Assembly (NCBI RefSeq): GCF_014066305.1
Contig: NW_023501040.1
Coordinates: 806,001-870,000 of the forward strand
Direction of reading: 5' to 3'
DNA length: 64,000 nt
Source of the DNA: Letharia columbiana
Lineage: Eukaryota > Ascomycota > Lecanoromycetes > Lecanorales > Parmeliaceae
Position 1 is the first letter of the stretch. The number at the start of each line of letters is the position of its first letter. Both the position numbers and the translations under genes were made by a program. This document shows positions 31,089 to 43,460 of the stretch, one piece after another. Below the pieces are notes generated by a model, which saw nothing but the letters and a program-made list of their open reading frames with translations, was not told the origin of the DNA and ran no database searches.

Positions 31089-34000
31089 TTATGGCTCTTG
31101 CTCTTCCAGGCCTACTTGACCCTCGACTTCCGCTTGGTCCTCTTGCGGGGCTCCCATCTCTTCGTCGTCATCGTCGTCGTCTTCTTCTTCCTCATCATCC
31201 TGAGCTTCGTTCGCAGTGACAAAGCCCCCTCCATTTTCTGCCCCAGCGGATTCGTTCGTCCCCACTTTCACGAGATTAGGGAATAATGGAGGCCTACTCT
31301 CCACTGCGTTTACGGGGTTGTCTTCTGCCACCTCATCATCGACCTCGCTCAACTCGCTTTCGTCATCCGCGCTATCATGTACACTCCCTGGAACGCTGCT
31401 TCCTAAATCCCTAACCGGGTCTTCATGTATGACGACGGCTACTACTGGTGAGTTGGGAGCAGGTCTGTCTTGCTCAGAAGCAGGCGCTGGTGCTAACGAT
31501 TTGAGTGCCTTAGCTGGAACCATAGGAGCGGGCCGTATAGCGATCGCTTCAGCCTTTCTGATGATCTCCCGGGGAGTGACCCGATTGGCTTTGGTCCTCC
31601 GCTCCGCACCTTGTTCGCCAGCCTGGTCCGGTGGAGGTGTCTCAGCGGCGTTGTTTGGGGCTGCGAGTATGTTATCCAGTCTCATGCGGACTCTGTTTTC
31701 TTCAGCGGTCTCTTTGGCGATGAGTTCGGGTACGAAGGTGTCATAGAGATGTGCATATATGTCTCCGATGAGCTCCTCGAAAGTTCCACTCTTAAAGTAG
31801 TTGTTGTTCAGTTTTTTGAATTCGATTGCTTCGCGTAGAATTTCGAGGATTGGAGAGTTCGTCATCGTCGAATGTACAGAGACTTCGAGACGAGAGGCGT
31901 TAAGCTGAAACGTTTCCGGGTTCATGCCTGTGAATACATCTTCTTGGTAGTGGTCGGGTACTTTGCAGGATGGCTGGTTGCGCAGGAGCTGAATTCATTA
32001 GCGCTTCGACGTAAAAAAAATCCAGTGCTCGAGCGTACTTTTAGATATGCTTGACAGAGTTCTTGCCATATCCCAGCATGACCAACAAAGTCACCAGCTT
32101 TCTTGCGAATTCGCCGTGCCAGCGCCTCTAAGCTAGACTTGTCATTCAATTGATAGAGAAGTCGAACGAAGAATCTGACGTATCGACCAGTATAGACAAA
32201 GTGTCTCCCAGCCCGTTCATTGTCAGGTTTCCAAACTTGGATGGCCATGGTCTTTGTGAAGATCTGTTGTGTGATCTCATGCTTTGCATCTAGAGCGGTT
32301 TGTGCTTCGTTCGAATTATTATTGTAGATGATGTGAGCCGCCTTGGAACGTGTTAGCCTTCCTCTTGTAGGAGTCCTGAAAAAGAAACCTACTCTTGCTA
32401 CCATACGATGGTGCCAATTTGCCTTATCTGCGGATCTAAGGGCTTTGATAATTTGCAGAATATAGCTTGCCCAATCCTCTGTGTCTTGAACATCCGGGAC
32501 TTTCCGTGAGTATGGCGTAGCCTTCAAAATCCGGCAACCTTCCTCTACCTACACGCTCATGTTAGCGAGATGAACACAGGACACAGCTGACTCTCCTACC
32601 GAAATTTGTCTTGAAAGGCGAAGCTTATAGACCACCGAAACAAGCTTATAATGAGGCTCGAGAATCGGATCTTTGTCAGGGTGTCGACTGTCACGCTTGT
32701 CCGGACATGACTCAATAGCTTGTACAAATGCATCGATGACAAATTGATATCCAATGCGCTTAGCGTTACTATAGACGTTGTCGCCATAACTGTGCATCTT
32801 CCAAAGCACCTTGCCAAGCATGTAGGAGACTCTGTTGGTCAAATCAGTCAAACGTGAAAGCGTTTAGTACCTGGTTGGACTTACACCCAGTCTTGAGGTT
32901 TCTGGATCGAAGCCCGACGAAGTAAAGAACTTGCAAATTTCCAAGCTGAATACAGATTCAGACCTGGGAATTGATGGTTCTCATACATGCCCTGCCCAGC
33001 TCTATTGAAAAACCTCATAAAATCGTTCATGTCAAAAGCTCGCATTGAAAATGGCTCTCGAGTTGAGGCGTAGATCCTTGTACCAAAGTCAGCGCAAAGA
33101 TCAGCCATCTTGCTCGTTCCTTCGAATGACGCGTCTCCGCAACGTGTTCCTACTGCCATAGCCATAGCGTAACAGTGTATAGCCTTTCGTTGCAACACTG
33201 CCAGGTCCGCCATGTGATTGTCTAGCTTGTCTGCCGTCCACGTACTGTCTTCTTCAATCATGGCATCGTATACCTGGGCTAGTCTATACCATGTCTCCCA
33301 TCTGTCGGTATCGAATTCGAGGTCATGCCTGAAAAACGTCCTAGCAATTTCGAGGTCATCCGTTGATCCCACTGGGGAGCGTTTCAGCGAACGAAATTTG
33401 GCAAGAGCAATGTGACCGAGCAAGAAGTACCAGCCTTTTGCAGCGATCTCGGACCCCTCGCTACGTGCGGGATTCCCACAAAGGCCGCCAATGCCTCGTA
33501 AGGACCGGTACAGATCAACAGGATTAATAGGTGATTTCAGATAATTATTCGCGAGCCGGTGGTTGAAGGTCCTCGCCGTCGCGTTCGTTGTGACCTTGGG
33601 TATTTTGATGACTTGCTGCATCTTGTCCACGGCAAATTTGAGGTCGCTCTTCAGTAAGTCCTTGATACTGAGTCTATTGACATGTAGCATGACGGTGTCC
33701 ATGACTTCCACCGCGGTACGACGGTCGAGCTCCTCAGGAAGACAGCCATGATCTTGCATTTCTGCCGTAGTTGAAGATATTTTCAGACCATAGAGATCAA
33801 ATACCAACTGAGCCATGTCAGTGTCCCATCCTTCCGCAAGCTTGAATCCCTCAAGCTCGCTTTTCATCAGCTTCAGGAACATCTTGTCTGCGAGGCTGCA
33901 GTAGCATCGTAGGCCTAATGTCTGATGGACCCGCTTCAAGTAATGAAGCAGTATCTCATCCGAATTGGTGAACAACCCTGGGCTTTGTTTGTTTGCTTCC

Positions 34001-37000
34001 TTGAGGAGTATGTACTGTAAGGTCCAGGTTCTGACGATCATGTCACGGAATTTGTCCGTGGACTTGCTCAAGCCTCTATGGGCAGTCTGGCCCACGGAGG
34101 TGGGTACCTGTGTTTTACCAACTCGAATCGTGTCTTCCCATAATGCGAAGACATGCAGGATGTCCCGCAATCTTATTAAAGCCTCCAAGGATACGCGGAT
34201 ATGCTCCACATCTAGAGTCTCGAAAGCGTCGTTGTGGAAAAGTGCGGCTCCTAATATCTTGATCAAGAGATCGTCAAGTTTGTTCAACCAACGGAGCAAG
34301 CTGTCATAGCGATTTTCTGGGCTGCTGTCTGTGTAGGATGACGAGGCGAGGTGATCAGTGATGAGCGCAAAACTCCTCAGATTGCAGCAAAGTACCTGGG
34401 GCGGATAATGGATGGCTTGATAAGCGTTCCGCAATCTTTGCCAGAGAAACAGTCTTAAAGGCAGGCTCCCTCGGTTTAGGAATTGCAATGCCTCAAGCAA
34501 TTTGGGATCTGTTGGTACCTCGGACTGTTCCGCGAGCGGGCTTTCTGGGTCACCACCTTCAGTGCTCTCAGAGCCGGTTTCGTCCATCGCCTTCACTTGC
34601 TGTACTGAGAGATCAAGCAGTGGCTCCAAGCTTTCAATGATGGTTAGTGGATCATTGTTCTCGGAGCTGAAGATGCCCATGAAAAAATCCAACGTCGTAA
34701 GTCTCGAGATTTCCTTCTCTGCAGCTTCCACAGAGATCTCAGGCATTATTGCGTTGTTAGGTAGGTCAATGATAAGATCGATCTCATGCTTGAGACGCGC
34801 CTTGTTAAGGATACGGATCAGATCTTGAAAGCACAGGATTGTGTGATCGCGTGAAGCTGGTTCAAGGAGGCTGGTGCATACAACAGAAGACCACATGAAC
34901 CGAATTTCTAGTTCATCTGACGACCAGCCCTCATCATCAGGTAAATTTAGCCATTGATTCATGAGCTTGCTCGAGAATGCAGCCCAGCGACAAAGACGAT
35001 CGCGTTGCAGAAGCCGCGTCATCGCATCAACTTCGCTGCTAGGGTTGGTGATTCGCCCATAAACATCTAAGTGCAGTTCATAGATAGCCTGCACCAGTTG
35101 AACGTGGCTTTTTTTAGACTTGTTGAAGCGTTCTAGTTCCAGCGTATCCTCATAAGCTCGGCTTTGCTGCTCCATCAAGTCAGCCAGACGATTCGTCTGT
35201 GAGAATATCGCCTCGTCCTCATTAACAAGCATTTGCACAACGGCTTCTTTAAGAGAATCCGGCCACGAATAAGCCTCGTACAACGACACAAGTTCTGCCT
35301 CAAATGTGCCGGGACTCAGAAGACAGGATATCCACTCATAGGAAATCTGGTGTAGGCCCTGCCAGCTCCCGTCGTCAAGGTGTCTTGCAAAGTCATCTAA
35401 AGCGTGATCGCCAGGCAAAAGGGCCCGCTTTGGTGAGACTTGAGTTTCCTCAGTTGAATGCTCCAAGAACGCCGTGAAGCCTGGATTCTGAGTTCCGCCG
35501 ATGGGCCCAGCAGAATCTTTGGTATCGTGTCCACTCAAGAATGCTTTGCTCTTCGGCAGGTCCCATTCATCAAGCATCGTCTTCAGATCCTGAGCTGCCG
35601 TATTCGGCGACTCCATTGCGCCATTGACTGCTTCATTTGATGCTGTACACTGGTTTGATAAAATATCACGAAGTACTTTTAATGACCCTGATTCTTGGGA
35701 CCCAAGCTTTGTCAGCATTCCTTGCACAGTGCCAAAAGCTGGCTCGTCTGCTTCATGATATATCTGCAATTGTTGCTCGTACCACTTGGCCCAATCCTCT
35801 GCTGTAGTGTCCTTCAATGAATCGGGGTCTATAGAACCCCGAGCTTTGATTCGCTTGCTTCGCGAACGCCCTATATCTGTGGAGTCGGGTAGCTCGGCTG
35901 CTTCAGAAGACCTTTTCCGTGTTGGCAAGGCCACCGGACCAGCTGGTCGGACTGCAAATCCGCCATTCTCTGCACGTCCTTGCGCGAGCGGAAGTTCTAC
36001 AACGTTTTCGTATCCGCGATCTTCAATCTGACTAATTTTGATGGGAGATCCCATAGCTTGCCGAACAACGGAGCCACTCAAGTCAATGGGTCGGGCCTCA
36101 TTTCGTTCTCCTGGTCCCGCCGCCGTTGAAACCTCCATTAGCGCATCCACATATTCCGCTTTATCCTCGGTGGGGCTGCGGACAAATGGTTGTCGATCGT
36201 GGCCTGCAGTGATATCGCGATTGGGCATTTGTCTGGCCGGTGGCGGGAGGATACCAGCTGAGTTGTTCGATGGAATGGCCAGTGAGTAGCCGGCCCCAGG
36301 GACTGGATTGACCAACCCTTGCGCTTCCTGATTGAGTCGAAACAAGATGGCTTTGCCGCAGCTTGCCCAAGTCCTGAGAGGAACTGTGATAACTTGAATC
36401 TTCGCAGGGTGCGTAACGCTCTGGGCTGGAAGGCCGATTGCATTGGTGGGCAGATACGGAAAAGGATCGACATTTCGCTTCAACAAGCCCATCAACTTTC
36501 TGTGCTTGTGGGATTTCGCAGTCAGTTGAGATTCCGAAAGCTGGTCATTCAACGATCTTAGTAGAGGCTTCAGCTGCTCTAGAGCGAAGCTCTCTTCAAG
36601 ACCCAGAGGCTCCGCCCAGGGGTCGAAATCTCCTTCGTCAGTATCTACCACAGACTCCAAGCAGAATCTTGCGATCCGGCGACTGCCTAGGAGCCCAGCA
36701 ACTCTTGCAACTTGTCGCCACAGCTCCAGATCCGTATCATCTCGGTCTAGAGCCTCGACAAAAAGCTTCAAGCTGAAAGACGCCGTCCCGAAGATTAGCT
36801 TCGTAGGAGTCAAATGGTCGTCAGGTCTGATCTCTTGCTCTATACGACTAAGACGGGCTTTCAGTCTATCAAGCTGAAATTGGCCATGGTTTTTGTATGC
36901 AAGGTACAAAATCTGCGGGAGACTGCTTGGAGCAACATCTGCGCCTGTGGTTGTGGTCGTAATTGCAGGAAGAAAGTCGTCTTCGGAATTATCTTCCAAG

Positions 37001-37366
37001 TCCTCAACCGCGCCATAACTCTCAATACGCTGGGCTTCAGAAAGTGATTCTGGGTAAGTAAAAATCTCGGATCGAAACAGCTCGTTGTAGGCATCTTCCG
37101 CCTCGCTGTAGAAATCTGGACCCTGGGAATGCAATTTTAAAGCGTTCTGATACAGCTTCAGAGCTTCTTCGATCTGACAGGTTTTAGCCTCGTTGTCACA
37201 TGGCACTTTGTGCTGTATAGAATACCTGAATTTCTTTGCTGTCGTCAACCTCGTCCTCGCTCTCCGACTCGATCTCGATATTCAAAGGAGCAAAGCTAGC
37301 CTATAGAAAGTCAGCAATGACGATGATGTTGTAGCTGCCTTGCAGTAGTAAAGGCATCTGTACCAT
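31089..37366 (-). CDS. HIR3: HIR3/CABIN1-type subunit of HIR histone chaperone complex
   Basis: Seven exons fit: 37364-37366, 37226-37300, 32885-37173, 32600-32831, 32393-32548, 32039-32341 and 31089-31988, giving 1985 aa. The first coding exon would be the ATG alone, then ASFAPLNIEIESESEDE, a known HIR3 N-terminal style, followed by IEEALKLYQNALKLHSQG and EIFTYPESLSEAQR. The protein is built of TPR-like helices (for example LELWRQVARVAGLLGS, ETWYRLAQVYDAMIEE, IHCYAMAMAV) as in yeast Hir3 and human CABIN1, scaffolds of the HIR complex for replication-independent H3-H4 deposition in the nucleus. The C-terminus is disordered and ends in a long acidic run (EEEEDDDDDDEEM). Introns are about 50 bp; the one at 32342-32392 is a multiple of three with no stop. 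Confidence 0.87.
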
Positions 37367-37768
37367 CTCAAGCGTCCCGTAAGTCGAGTGCTTAAGAGTT
37401 CACCTTGTCGGTGCATGCTAATCAAAAATGAGACACTATTGACAAGTGGAGATAGTATCATGGAACAGGCAGCACATAGAACAGAGAATCTTAGGTAGGT
37501 GTTGCAAAGCTGTGAATCAAATTGTCAAACACGTCGCGACAAAATGCCAAGAACAGTAAGGTACGGAGTAATCGATGTTTAGCTGCCGTTTCTGCTTAGT
37601 AATGGGACATCCGGAGAGGACAAATTATCAATGTCCTTCTTTCTGCTTCACATCGGCCGGCTGGGCTGTAGAATTGGTTACAATTCGAAGTTGCTTCATA
37701 CCTTAAGTGCCTCTCCCAGTCATATCCTCATAAGGCGACTACATGGACCATTTTAAACAATAGCTTGG
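37367..37768. promoter_or_regulatory. Divergent promoter HIR3 / ChAP gene
   Basis: 402 bp between the two inferred start codons. Both genes appear to splice directly after ATG, so transcription starts lie within this stretch. No specific motif named. Confidence 0.5.
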
Positions 37769-40228
37769 ATGGTGAATCTTGAGGACTCTTCCAGGCCCAG
37801 TCAAAGTCGTCTCAGGTTCACACGCGCCATGATTGTGCCTGCGGTCCCAGAGTAGGTTCTTGCACTCAATTCGAGCAATGAAGTCTCTAACGACCTATCG
37901 GTTAGAATCGTTGAAGAAGAGATTGAGTCCGCAATCGAAAGCCGCAACGAGGCATTGCAGACCATTCGTGAATTAGGTCCCCCAGATCTGGTACACCTAG
38001 TCAAGCAGGCGAAGTCGGGAGGGCGCCAGGTATCTAATTGACAGCATTCCTTTGCTGATCTATGTCTTCTGACATTTGATGTAGTTTGGAGTCTACCACC
38101 ATGTCACTGGGGTAGACGCTTCCTCATCAGCCAGCTTAGCAGCGTACGTAAACACCCTCGTCTATACGCCGCAAGACAAAACACATAAAGTGGTATCTGG
38201 ACTGTATTGGTGGGTACCGGCTTCGGTTGAATCTTGAGAAATGAAGAGTAACAGCTGCAGCTGCTACAATGCGTTTTCACATCTGGATATGCGGGTGGAT
38301 GTTAAGATACCGGGTGGAGTGGAGAGCTATTGCATCGACGAGCGGGGCGACAAGCGAGTGGCATCCGAAGGGCTTTGGCTAGAGACCTTCTTGTGCGCTG
38401 TGCTCAGAGCGTACTCGTACGCAGATGATGGTAGCGGAGATAGCATCAAAAAGATCATCGGTGTCCGGAGATTCGATCCAATCACTAGCACGGAGGTGGA
38501 GCACAAGTTCCTCGATGCTGCCGAAAGACTTTTTTTCAAAGGTGAGTTGGACCACATTGACTGCATATGGCCTGTACTAAAAAGCTCTCACAGGATCACA
38601 GCTTGGCTCGGAACCCGAAATTCAAGTGCCCAATGTCGTCTCTAATCATCTCACAACAGGCCTTCTCAATTACATACATACCACAGGAAGATATACATCC
38701 GGCATAAACCTCTTCGAAAAGCTTCGGACACGGGATGTGGAAGTCTCGTCACTCCTCGCCCGTGTTCTCATATCCGCGGACGAGGAGGTCCAAGCGGTCA
38801 AGCTCCTCCACGATGCCATATCGCAGTTACCTATGGATTACTCCCTTCTCGATTGCCAATCGGCATTCTGCCAAAGCAAGGGTCAGTTAGAGTGGGCGCT
38901 GGATTGTGCAAAGCGAAGTGTGACTGCGGCACCTAGCGAGTTTGGTACATGGGCAAAGCTTGCAGAGATCTACGTTGGCCTCGAGCAATGGGACCTCGCA
39001 CTTCTAACGCTAAATTCATGCCCGATGTTCACATATCAGGACAAAGATGCGCCCCGAATGCCAGAGCCCCAGCGAGTAATCCTACCAGTCATGCCAGAAA
39101 GCATGTTAGATGAGATAGACGAATCACAGGAAGCAATCAACAGCGAGCTGGTCCATCCGTCCTTACGAAAGCTGCATGCAGCAGGCTATAAGGGCACATT
39201 CCTCAAAGCCTACAGTCTGCTCACAGAAATAACCGCAAAGATCGGATGGGACCAATTGCTCAAGATACGAAGTCACGTCTTTGTGATGGAAGAAGAATAC
39301 CGGAGCGAGAAGCAGACTGGCGGAAATCAGCAGCCCACCGCGAATCAGAATGCAAGTACCGTCGCTCTACATTCCCCAAGTCCGCGCGTCAATGGGACGA
39401 CAGACAGCATTGAAAGCCACGACGGCGACTTCTCACTACCAGGTTCAGCGAATACACAAATGACCGAACAAAGTAGCGGGGCCCCCAGCAGTGCTACGTT
39501 GACGAACGAGTCTATCGAGAAACCTAACCACACCATAACCTCTGAAGAAGTCAAAGCTGGCAACGAAGACGTAAGCCATTAGATTTTGGCGTTTAAGAGC
39601 TTGCTAAATAAATCATAGCCTTCTCCCTCTCAACCTCACTACACACAATTCCACAACAAACGACTCTGTGAGCGCTGGCTTGACAATCTCTTCATGGTTC
39701 TCTATGAAGACCTACGCATATACACAATCTGGCGGACCGACATGGCACGCTCTAAGACCGAGGAATCATCAGGTGAATACCGCAAATCGGCAGAAGAGTG
39801 GGAGATTCTGGGCGAGCTTGCGGAAAGACTTCATCACTTTCCAGAAGCGGTGGAAGCGTATCAGTCGTGCCTGAGGGTCAGGTTTAGCCCGAAGGCGATG
39901 AGAGGGGTATTGAGGATGTATGAGGGCCAAGGGAGGGTAGGTGAGGTACTGCAGTGCGTTATACGGCTGGTCGCTTGGCAGTATCGGTGGTACTCCGAGG
40001 TATGCCTGATATCGTTCTGTCTGGCTGGTGCTGCTGGGAGTGCTGACCTATGACCGACAGTTCTGTCCATCCCTCCTCCACACCGTCCGCAAGCTCATCG
40101 AAAGCGAAGGCGCGGTCAAAGTTCGCAGTATCGTTCAAGCAACCAGCCTACCGCAATCGGTCTTGGATCTCACGAATGGTTATGTGGAGCGCTGTGCTTC
40201 ATTTAGGTCGAACGGTAGCGATGGCTGA
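37769..40228 (+). CDS. Exomer ChAP subunit (Chs5-Arf1-binding, BCH1/BUD7-like)
   Basis: Seven exons: ATG 37769-37771 (tentative), 37856-38029, 38085-38203, 38255-38541, 38594-39570, 39619-39999 and 40061-40228, coding 702 aa. Diagnostic segments: ELGPPDLVHLVK, FGVYHHVTGVDAS, CYNAFSHLDMRVDVKIPG, SEGLWLETFLCAVLRAYS, TGRYTSGINLFEKLRTRD, the TPR-like ISQLPMDYSLLDCQSAFCQS and ALDCAKRSVTAAPSEFGTW, LRKLHAAGYKGTFLKAYSLL, and C-terminal RLCERWLDNLFMVLYEDLR. ChAPs pair with Chs5 at the trans-Golgi network to load selected membrane cargo, such as chitin synthases in yeast, into carriers to the plasma membrane. The N-terminal exon is uncertain: the frame before 37856 has a stop, so an intron after ATG is proposed. 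Confidence 0.87.
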
Positions 40229-40494
40229 GAAGTCTGTACGTTTATGTTGTACATCCTCTATCTTGAGCATCTGAGCGTGTACATACCAGCGATCTGCAAG
40301 CGCTCTGACTGTATTCGAGCTACTCTGACACGCCTAGTGACCCTTTCAGTTTCCAAGAGGCTCGACCATCACATCAGCCAATCTCTGCCCTTATTCTGTG
40401 CAGGCTTTGATGCTTTTGTCGGCTAGAATCTCTAGCGCCACTGATCTTCTGTGGCGCGGCTTAGAGGCACCGCGCATCCTTGTCACCTATAAAA
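40229..40494. other. Short convergent spacer
   Basis: 266 bp between the ChAP gene (+) and the orphan gene (-). Nothing noted. Confidence 0.5.
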
Positions 40495-41190
40495 TCATCT
40501 TCTGGTTTCTTCGTCCTGCAACATCCACCTGTTGTCCATCTTTTCGTCACTCTTATCCAGACCCAAAATTTCACCAACTCCGTCCGTCAGACCGTTCTGA
40601 CTATGCATGACTTTCTTACAATACAGCCTCGCCGATCCAGCAAGCCCTCTATTGACATGCAAGACCATGAACGGATTCCCATCATCATCTCTCACATTCT
40701 CATCTTCTACCATCTCGCCTCCCGTCTCGTCCTCTCTGGAGATCGCATCCTGCATCGTAACACTCACACTCTGCACGCGCTCCGCCTCATCGGCCGCATT
40801 CGCTGTCTCATCTGCGCACTCCCCAAAACCCGTAAAAATGGAGGCGGATGGGTAATATAGACATTCCAGATGGATCGATTTACCGTCCCAGTTGAGGCGG
40901 GCTGCACACGGAATCACAAAACCGTCATCTTCTGCTGCTGCTGCGTCTTCATCATCGGCTTTGGGGGTGTTGCCCCCAGACACCGGACCTATGATCTGGA
41001 TGAGGTCTGAGGGCTTTGGAGTAAGCCAGTCTGTGTTGCTGGGTTTGATGCGGACGATCTGGTATGTCACATCCACACTGGTTGGAATTGGGGAAAAGGG
41101 TCTTGACGGGGCCTTTGTGCCGGGAGATGGTGTGTAAATTGCTGAATTGCATGCTCGTCTAGGTGGGGTGGTAGGAGGCGTTATTGACAT
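40495..41190 (-). CDS. Orphan-family protein, paralogue 1
   Basis: 231 aa from ATG 41190 (MSITPPTTPPRRACNS). The frame extends upstream with no further ATG. Not recognised as a known family. It starts with a Pro/Ser/Thr-rich 30 residues, then SVDVTYQIVRIK, IQIIGPVSG, an Asp/Ala-rich insert, CAARLNWDGKSIHLECLYYPSASIFTGF, VSVTMQDAI, DDDGNPFMVLHVNRGLAG and YCKKVMHS, ending in a charged tail. These blocks recur in the same order in the protein at 50620-51306, so both belong to one family. No signal peptide, membrane segment or catalytic motif is visible; the pattern of alternating beta-like hydrophobic stretches suggests a compact beta-rich domain. Confidence 0.7.
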   Translation of the reverse strand: MSITPPTTPPRRACNSAIYTPSPGTKAPSRPFSPIPTSVDVTYQIVRIKPSNTDWLTPKPSDLIQIIGPVSGGNTPKADDEDAAAAEDDGFVIPCAARLNWDGKSIHLECLYYPSASIFTGFGECADETANAADEAERVQSVSVTMQDAISREDETGGEMVEDENVRDDDGNPFMVLHVNRGLAGSARLYCKKVMHSQNGLTDGVGEILGLDKSDEKMDNRWMLQDEETRR

Positions 41191-41984
41191 CACTTCCTTT
41201 CGATGGACCGCGCTGATGTTTCTCTGTCTGTGCAATAGGATGAATGCAGAAGTAAGATGGAGCGTACGACCCACGAGATATGTTGGGGAGAATAAAGGAA
41301 AAATGACGCACACGGGCCAAGCGTGGGCAGACTGTGTTAAGGAAATGAAACGTTGCCTTACGGGTACGGATTCTGATGGGTTGTGGGCAGCAAAGCATCA
41401 AAACTCTTTGGGTTATATCTGGAACAAAGTCGTGCGATTCTGCTTCCATGATTCAGATAGCAATGCAAATCAACGGCGTGTTTTCCGGAAAAAACCACCC
41501 CCAGACTGGAAACACAAAACTCCCACGTCCGTGCGTTTCAGCAGTGTCTATCAATGTGTTTCATCTCTTGCTCCTGCACGCTCGATGCCATGTGGGTTGC
41601 CACAGCGCTAACGCACGGAGGTGGTCGCCGCACTCCTGGGGGGGATGACTGTAAGCCCCAATATCGGAAAGGTCCTGAAGTTTTGGAAACGAAGCAATTC
41701 TGAAACACGTGACCGTCGGAGAATCCGCGACCTCTTGGGCAACTTCTCTCCGTCATTAATCCTCGTAAACTTCCGGCGGCATCATTCAATTTACTACGCA
41801 TTTGCTCCATGTGCCATTGCTGTCGGAACAAACGCCGGAAGCCTTGGAGTCGCCGAATCACGTTGCCCACAGCTTGTGTAACTTTGCAGACCTATAGTCG
41901 AGATCTTCACTGGCCATCAGCAACGTCTTCATCAACGCGAGCTTCGCTTTGTACTTATTACACTGCCCTGGTACGGTGACGACT
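41191..41984. other. Divergent intergenic region
   Basis: 794 bp between divergent starts of orphan paralogue 1 (-) and the coiled-coil gene (+). Contains CACGTG within AACACGTGACC at 41703-41713, an E-box-like site 270 bp upstream of the plus-strand gene. No gene seen. Confidence 0.5.
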
Positions 41985-43240
41985 ATGGGTCTCAATCGAG
42001 GACCAATCGGACCCTGGGTCGTGCGAGACATCTGTCTTACCGCTCAAGCTATCCTTGCCGGCATAGCTGTCGAACTAGAAGACTCTGAACTCGCCAGATG
42101 GGCTTTGAGATTGCGACTTTGGGGGACAGAGCTTTTCGAAGCGGTAAGTTTGGACATGACCTTTGAACGCAACAAAGACGGCCTCCGGCCTGTGCGGCAA
42201 CGCGTTCTGAGGATCTTCGTAGACATTCTGGTTTGGGAAGGTTTATTTCGGCCCTTTGCTACACCTCCTGGGGTGCACCGCTGACCCTTCTTTCCCAGAA
42301 CAAGAGCTGAGCAAACAGAGCGAGATTTTGAGAGATCGATACAACGAGAGAGTCGCAAACTTGCTGAAAATAGAAGAGCTAAGGGCATTGGAAAAAAAAG
42401 GGAGGACAGTGTCGAGCAAGATGAGGTTGTCGAAACCATTCCCGCAAGCACAACTCACCATCCTATTCCTAGTCTGGTGGAGATGCTGTTTGACCTTCTA
42501 CCCGCCCTGAGGGCTGCTAATCGAGCGCGCTGTGTCGGCCAAGGTGATGGATCACTCTCGTATAATGAGCAATATTTCGCCAATGCAAATGGACAGCTCA
42601 ACGATGCAGATGAGATACTGAAAAAGGTTGACGAGGCTGCCAAGGAGAAGGAGGGGCCTGCCTACACTCTGAGGCTCCAACAGGAAAGAGAGTGCCTGGA
42701 ACGCGTCCACCTGGACTGCAAGAGCGGAAGGGATATTGATGGAGAAGTCTTAAAGGAGATACAATGGGAACAGATCGAGCTTGACGTGAACCTCTGTGAG
42801 CATCGCAGCCTGTCGCATCGGTGGTCCGTCTGGGATTACTGACCATCCTAGCTTTGTTCCTTGCCAGGAGCAACGACGCCGCACTTCGCCTCAAGAGACC
42901 GAAATTCAAGAACAAAGTCCGAAGGGAAGATCATCAGGACAGAGAGCGCGCTGAGATTCTCATCTCCATCCTGCGCGACACAGACAGAGGTTTGAAGGAC
43001 CTCTTGCACGGAAATGGTCAGATAGTGAAAGGCTCTGAGTCACCACCCAGGCATATCTTGCGTTATTTATTGATACCTCGAGGTGTCCGGGCTAGTAATC
43101 TCAGATCGCTTGCGTCCTCACCTGCAGAGGATGATGAGGATTCAACTGGTGCGGGAGAAAAAGGAGACATTGGGATAGCGAAGGCCATCGTCGAGTCTTC
43201 AGACCTCTTCCATCTGGCGTTCCGCATCATATATTGGTAG
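41985..43240 (+). CDS. Unrecognised coiled-coil gene with homopolymer frameshift
   Basis: Exons 41985-42240, 42299 to about 42823, and 42869-43240 fit, giving about 380 aa if one base is added. The N-terminal segment MGLNRGPIGPWVVRDICL is followed by helices ELEDSELARWALRLRLWGTELF and QELSKQSEILRDRYNERVAN. At A8-G3 (42392-42402) the frame breaks; adding a base gives REDSVEQDEVVETIP and runs on to LVEMLFDLLPALRAANRAR. The remainder is helical and charged: DADEILKKVDEAAKEKEG, RLQQERECLERVHLDC, EDHQDRERAEILISILRD. I cannot assign a family. The RWALRLRLWG start vaguely recalls N-terminal helical domains of fungal incompatibility-type proteins, but this is too weak to claim. The last donor (GTCCGT at 42824 or GTGGTC at 42821) is ambiguous. 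Confidence 0.55.
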
Positions 43241-43460
43241 CCATAACCACCTACACGTTCTTCAAGCAAACCCCAATGATAGCAGCAGCCGTAATAACAT
43301 CACTCGCATATGGTGCTACTCCATACGTCTCATAAACTTCCTGCGCCGTCAACACATAGAAAGAGTACCCTACGCAGCAACTTCGCCAAACTCTTGATTG
43401 TCCAGCCAGTCGCCTCCCCTGCCATACAGCCTGCGAACCGCCCGGCAGTTCCCTACGGAT

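Noticed and set aside
41985..42240. HeLo-like incompatibility domain in the unrecognised gene
   Set aside because: Only a vague resemblance (helical, RW-x-LRLWG); key HeLo features could not be confirmed.
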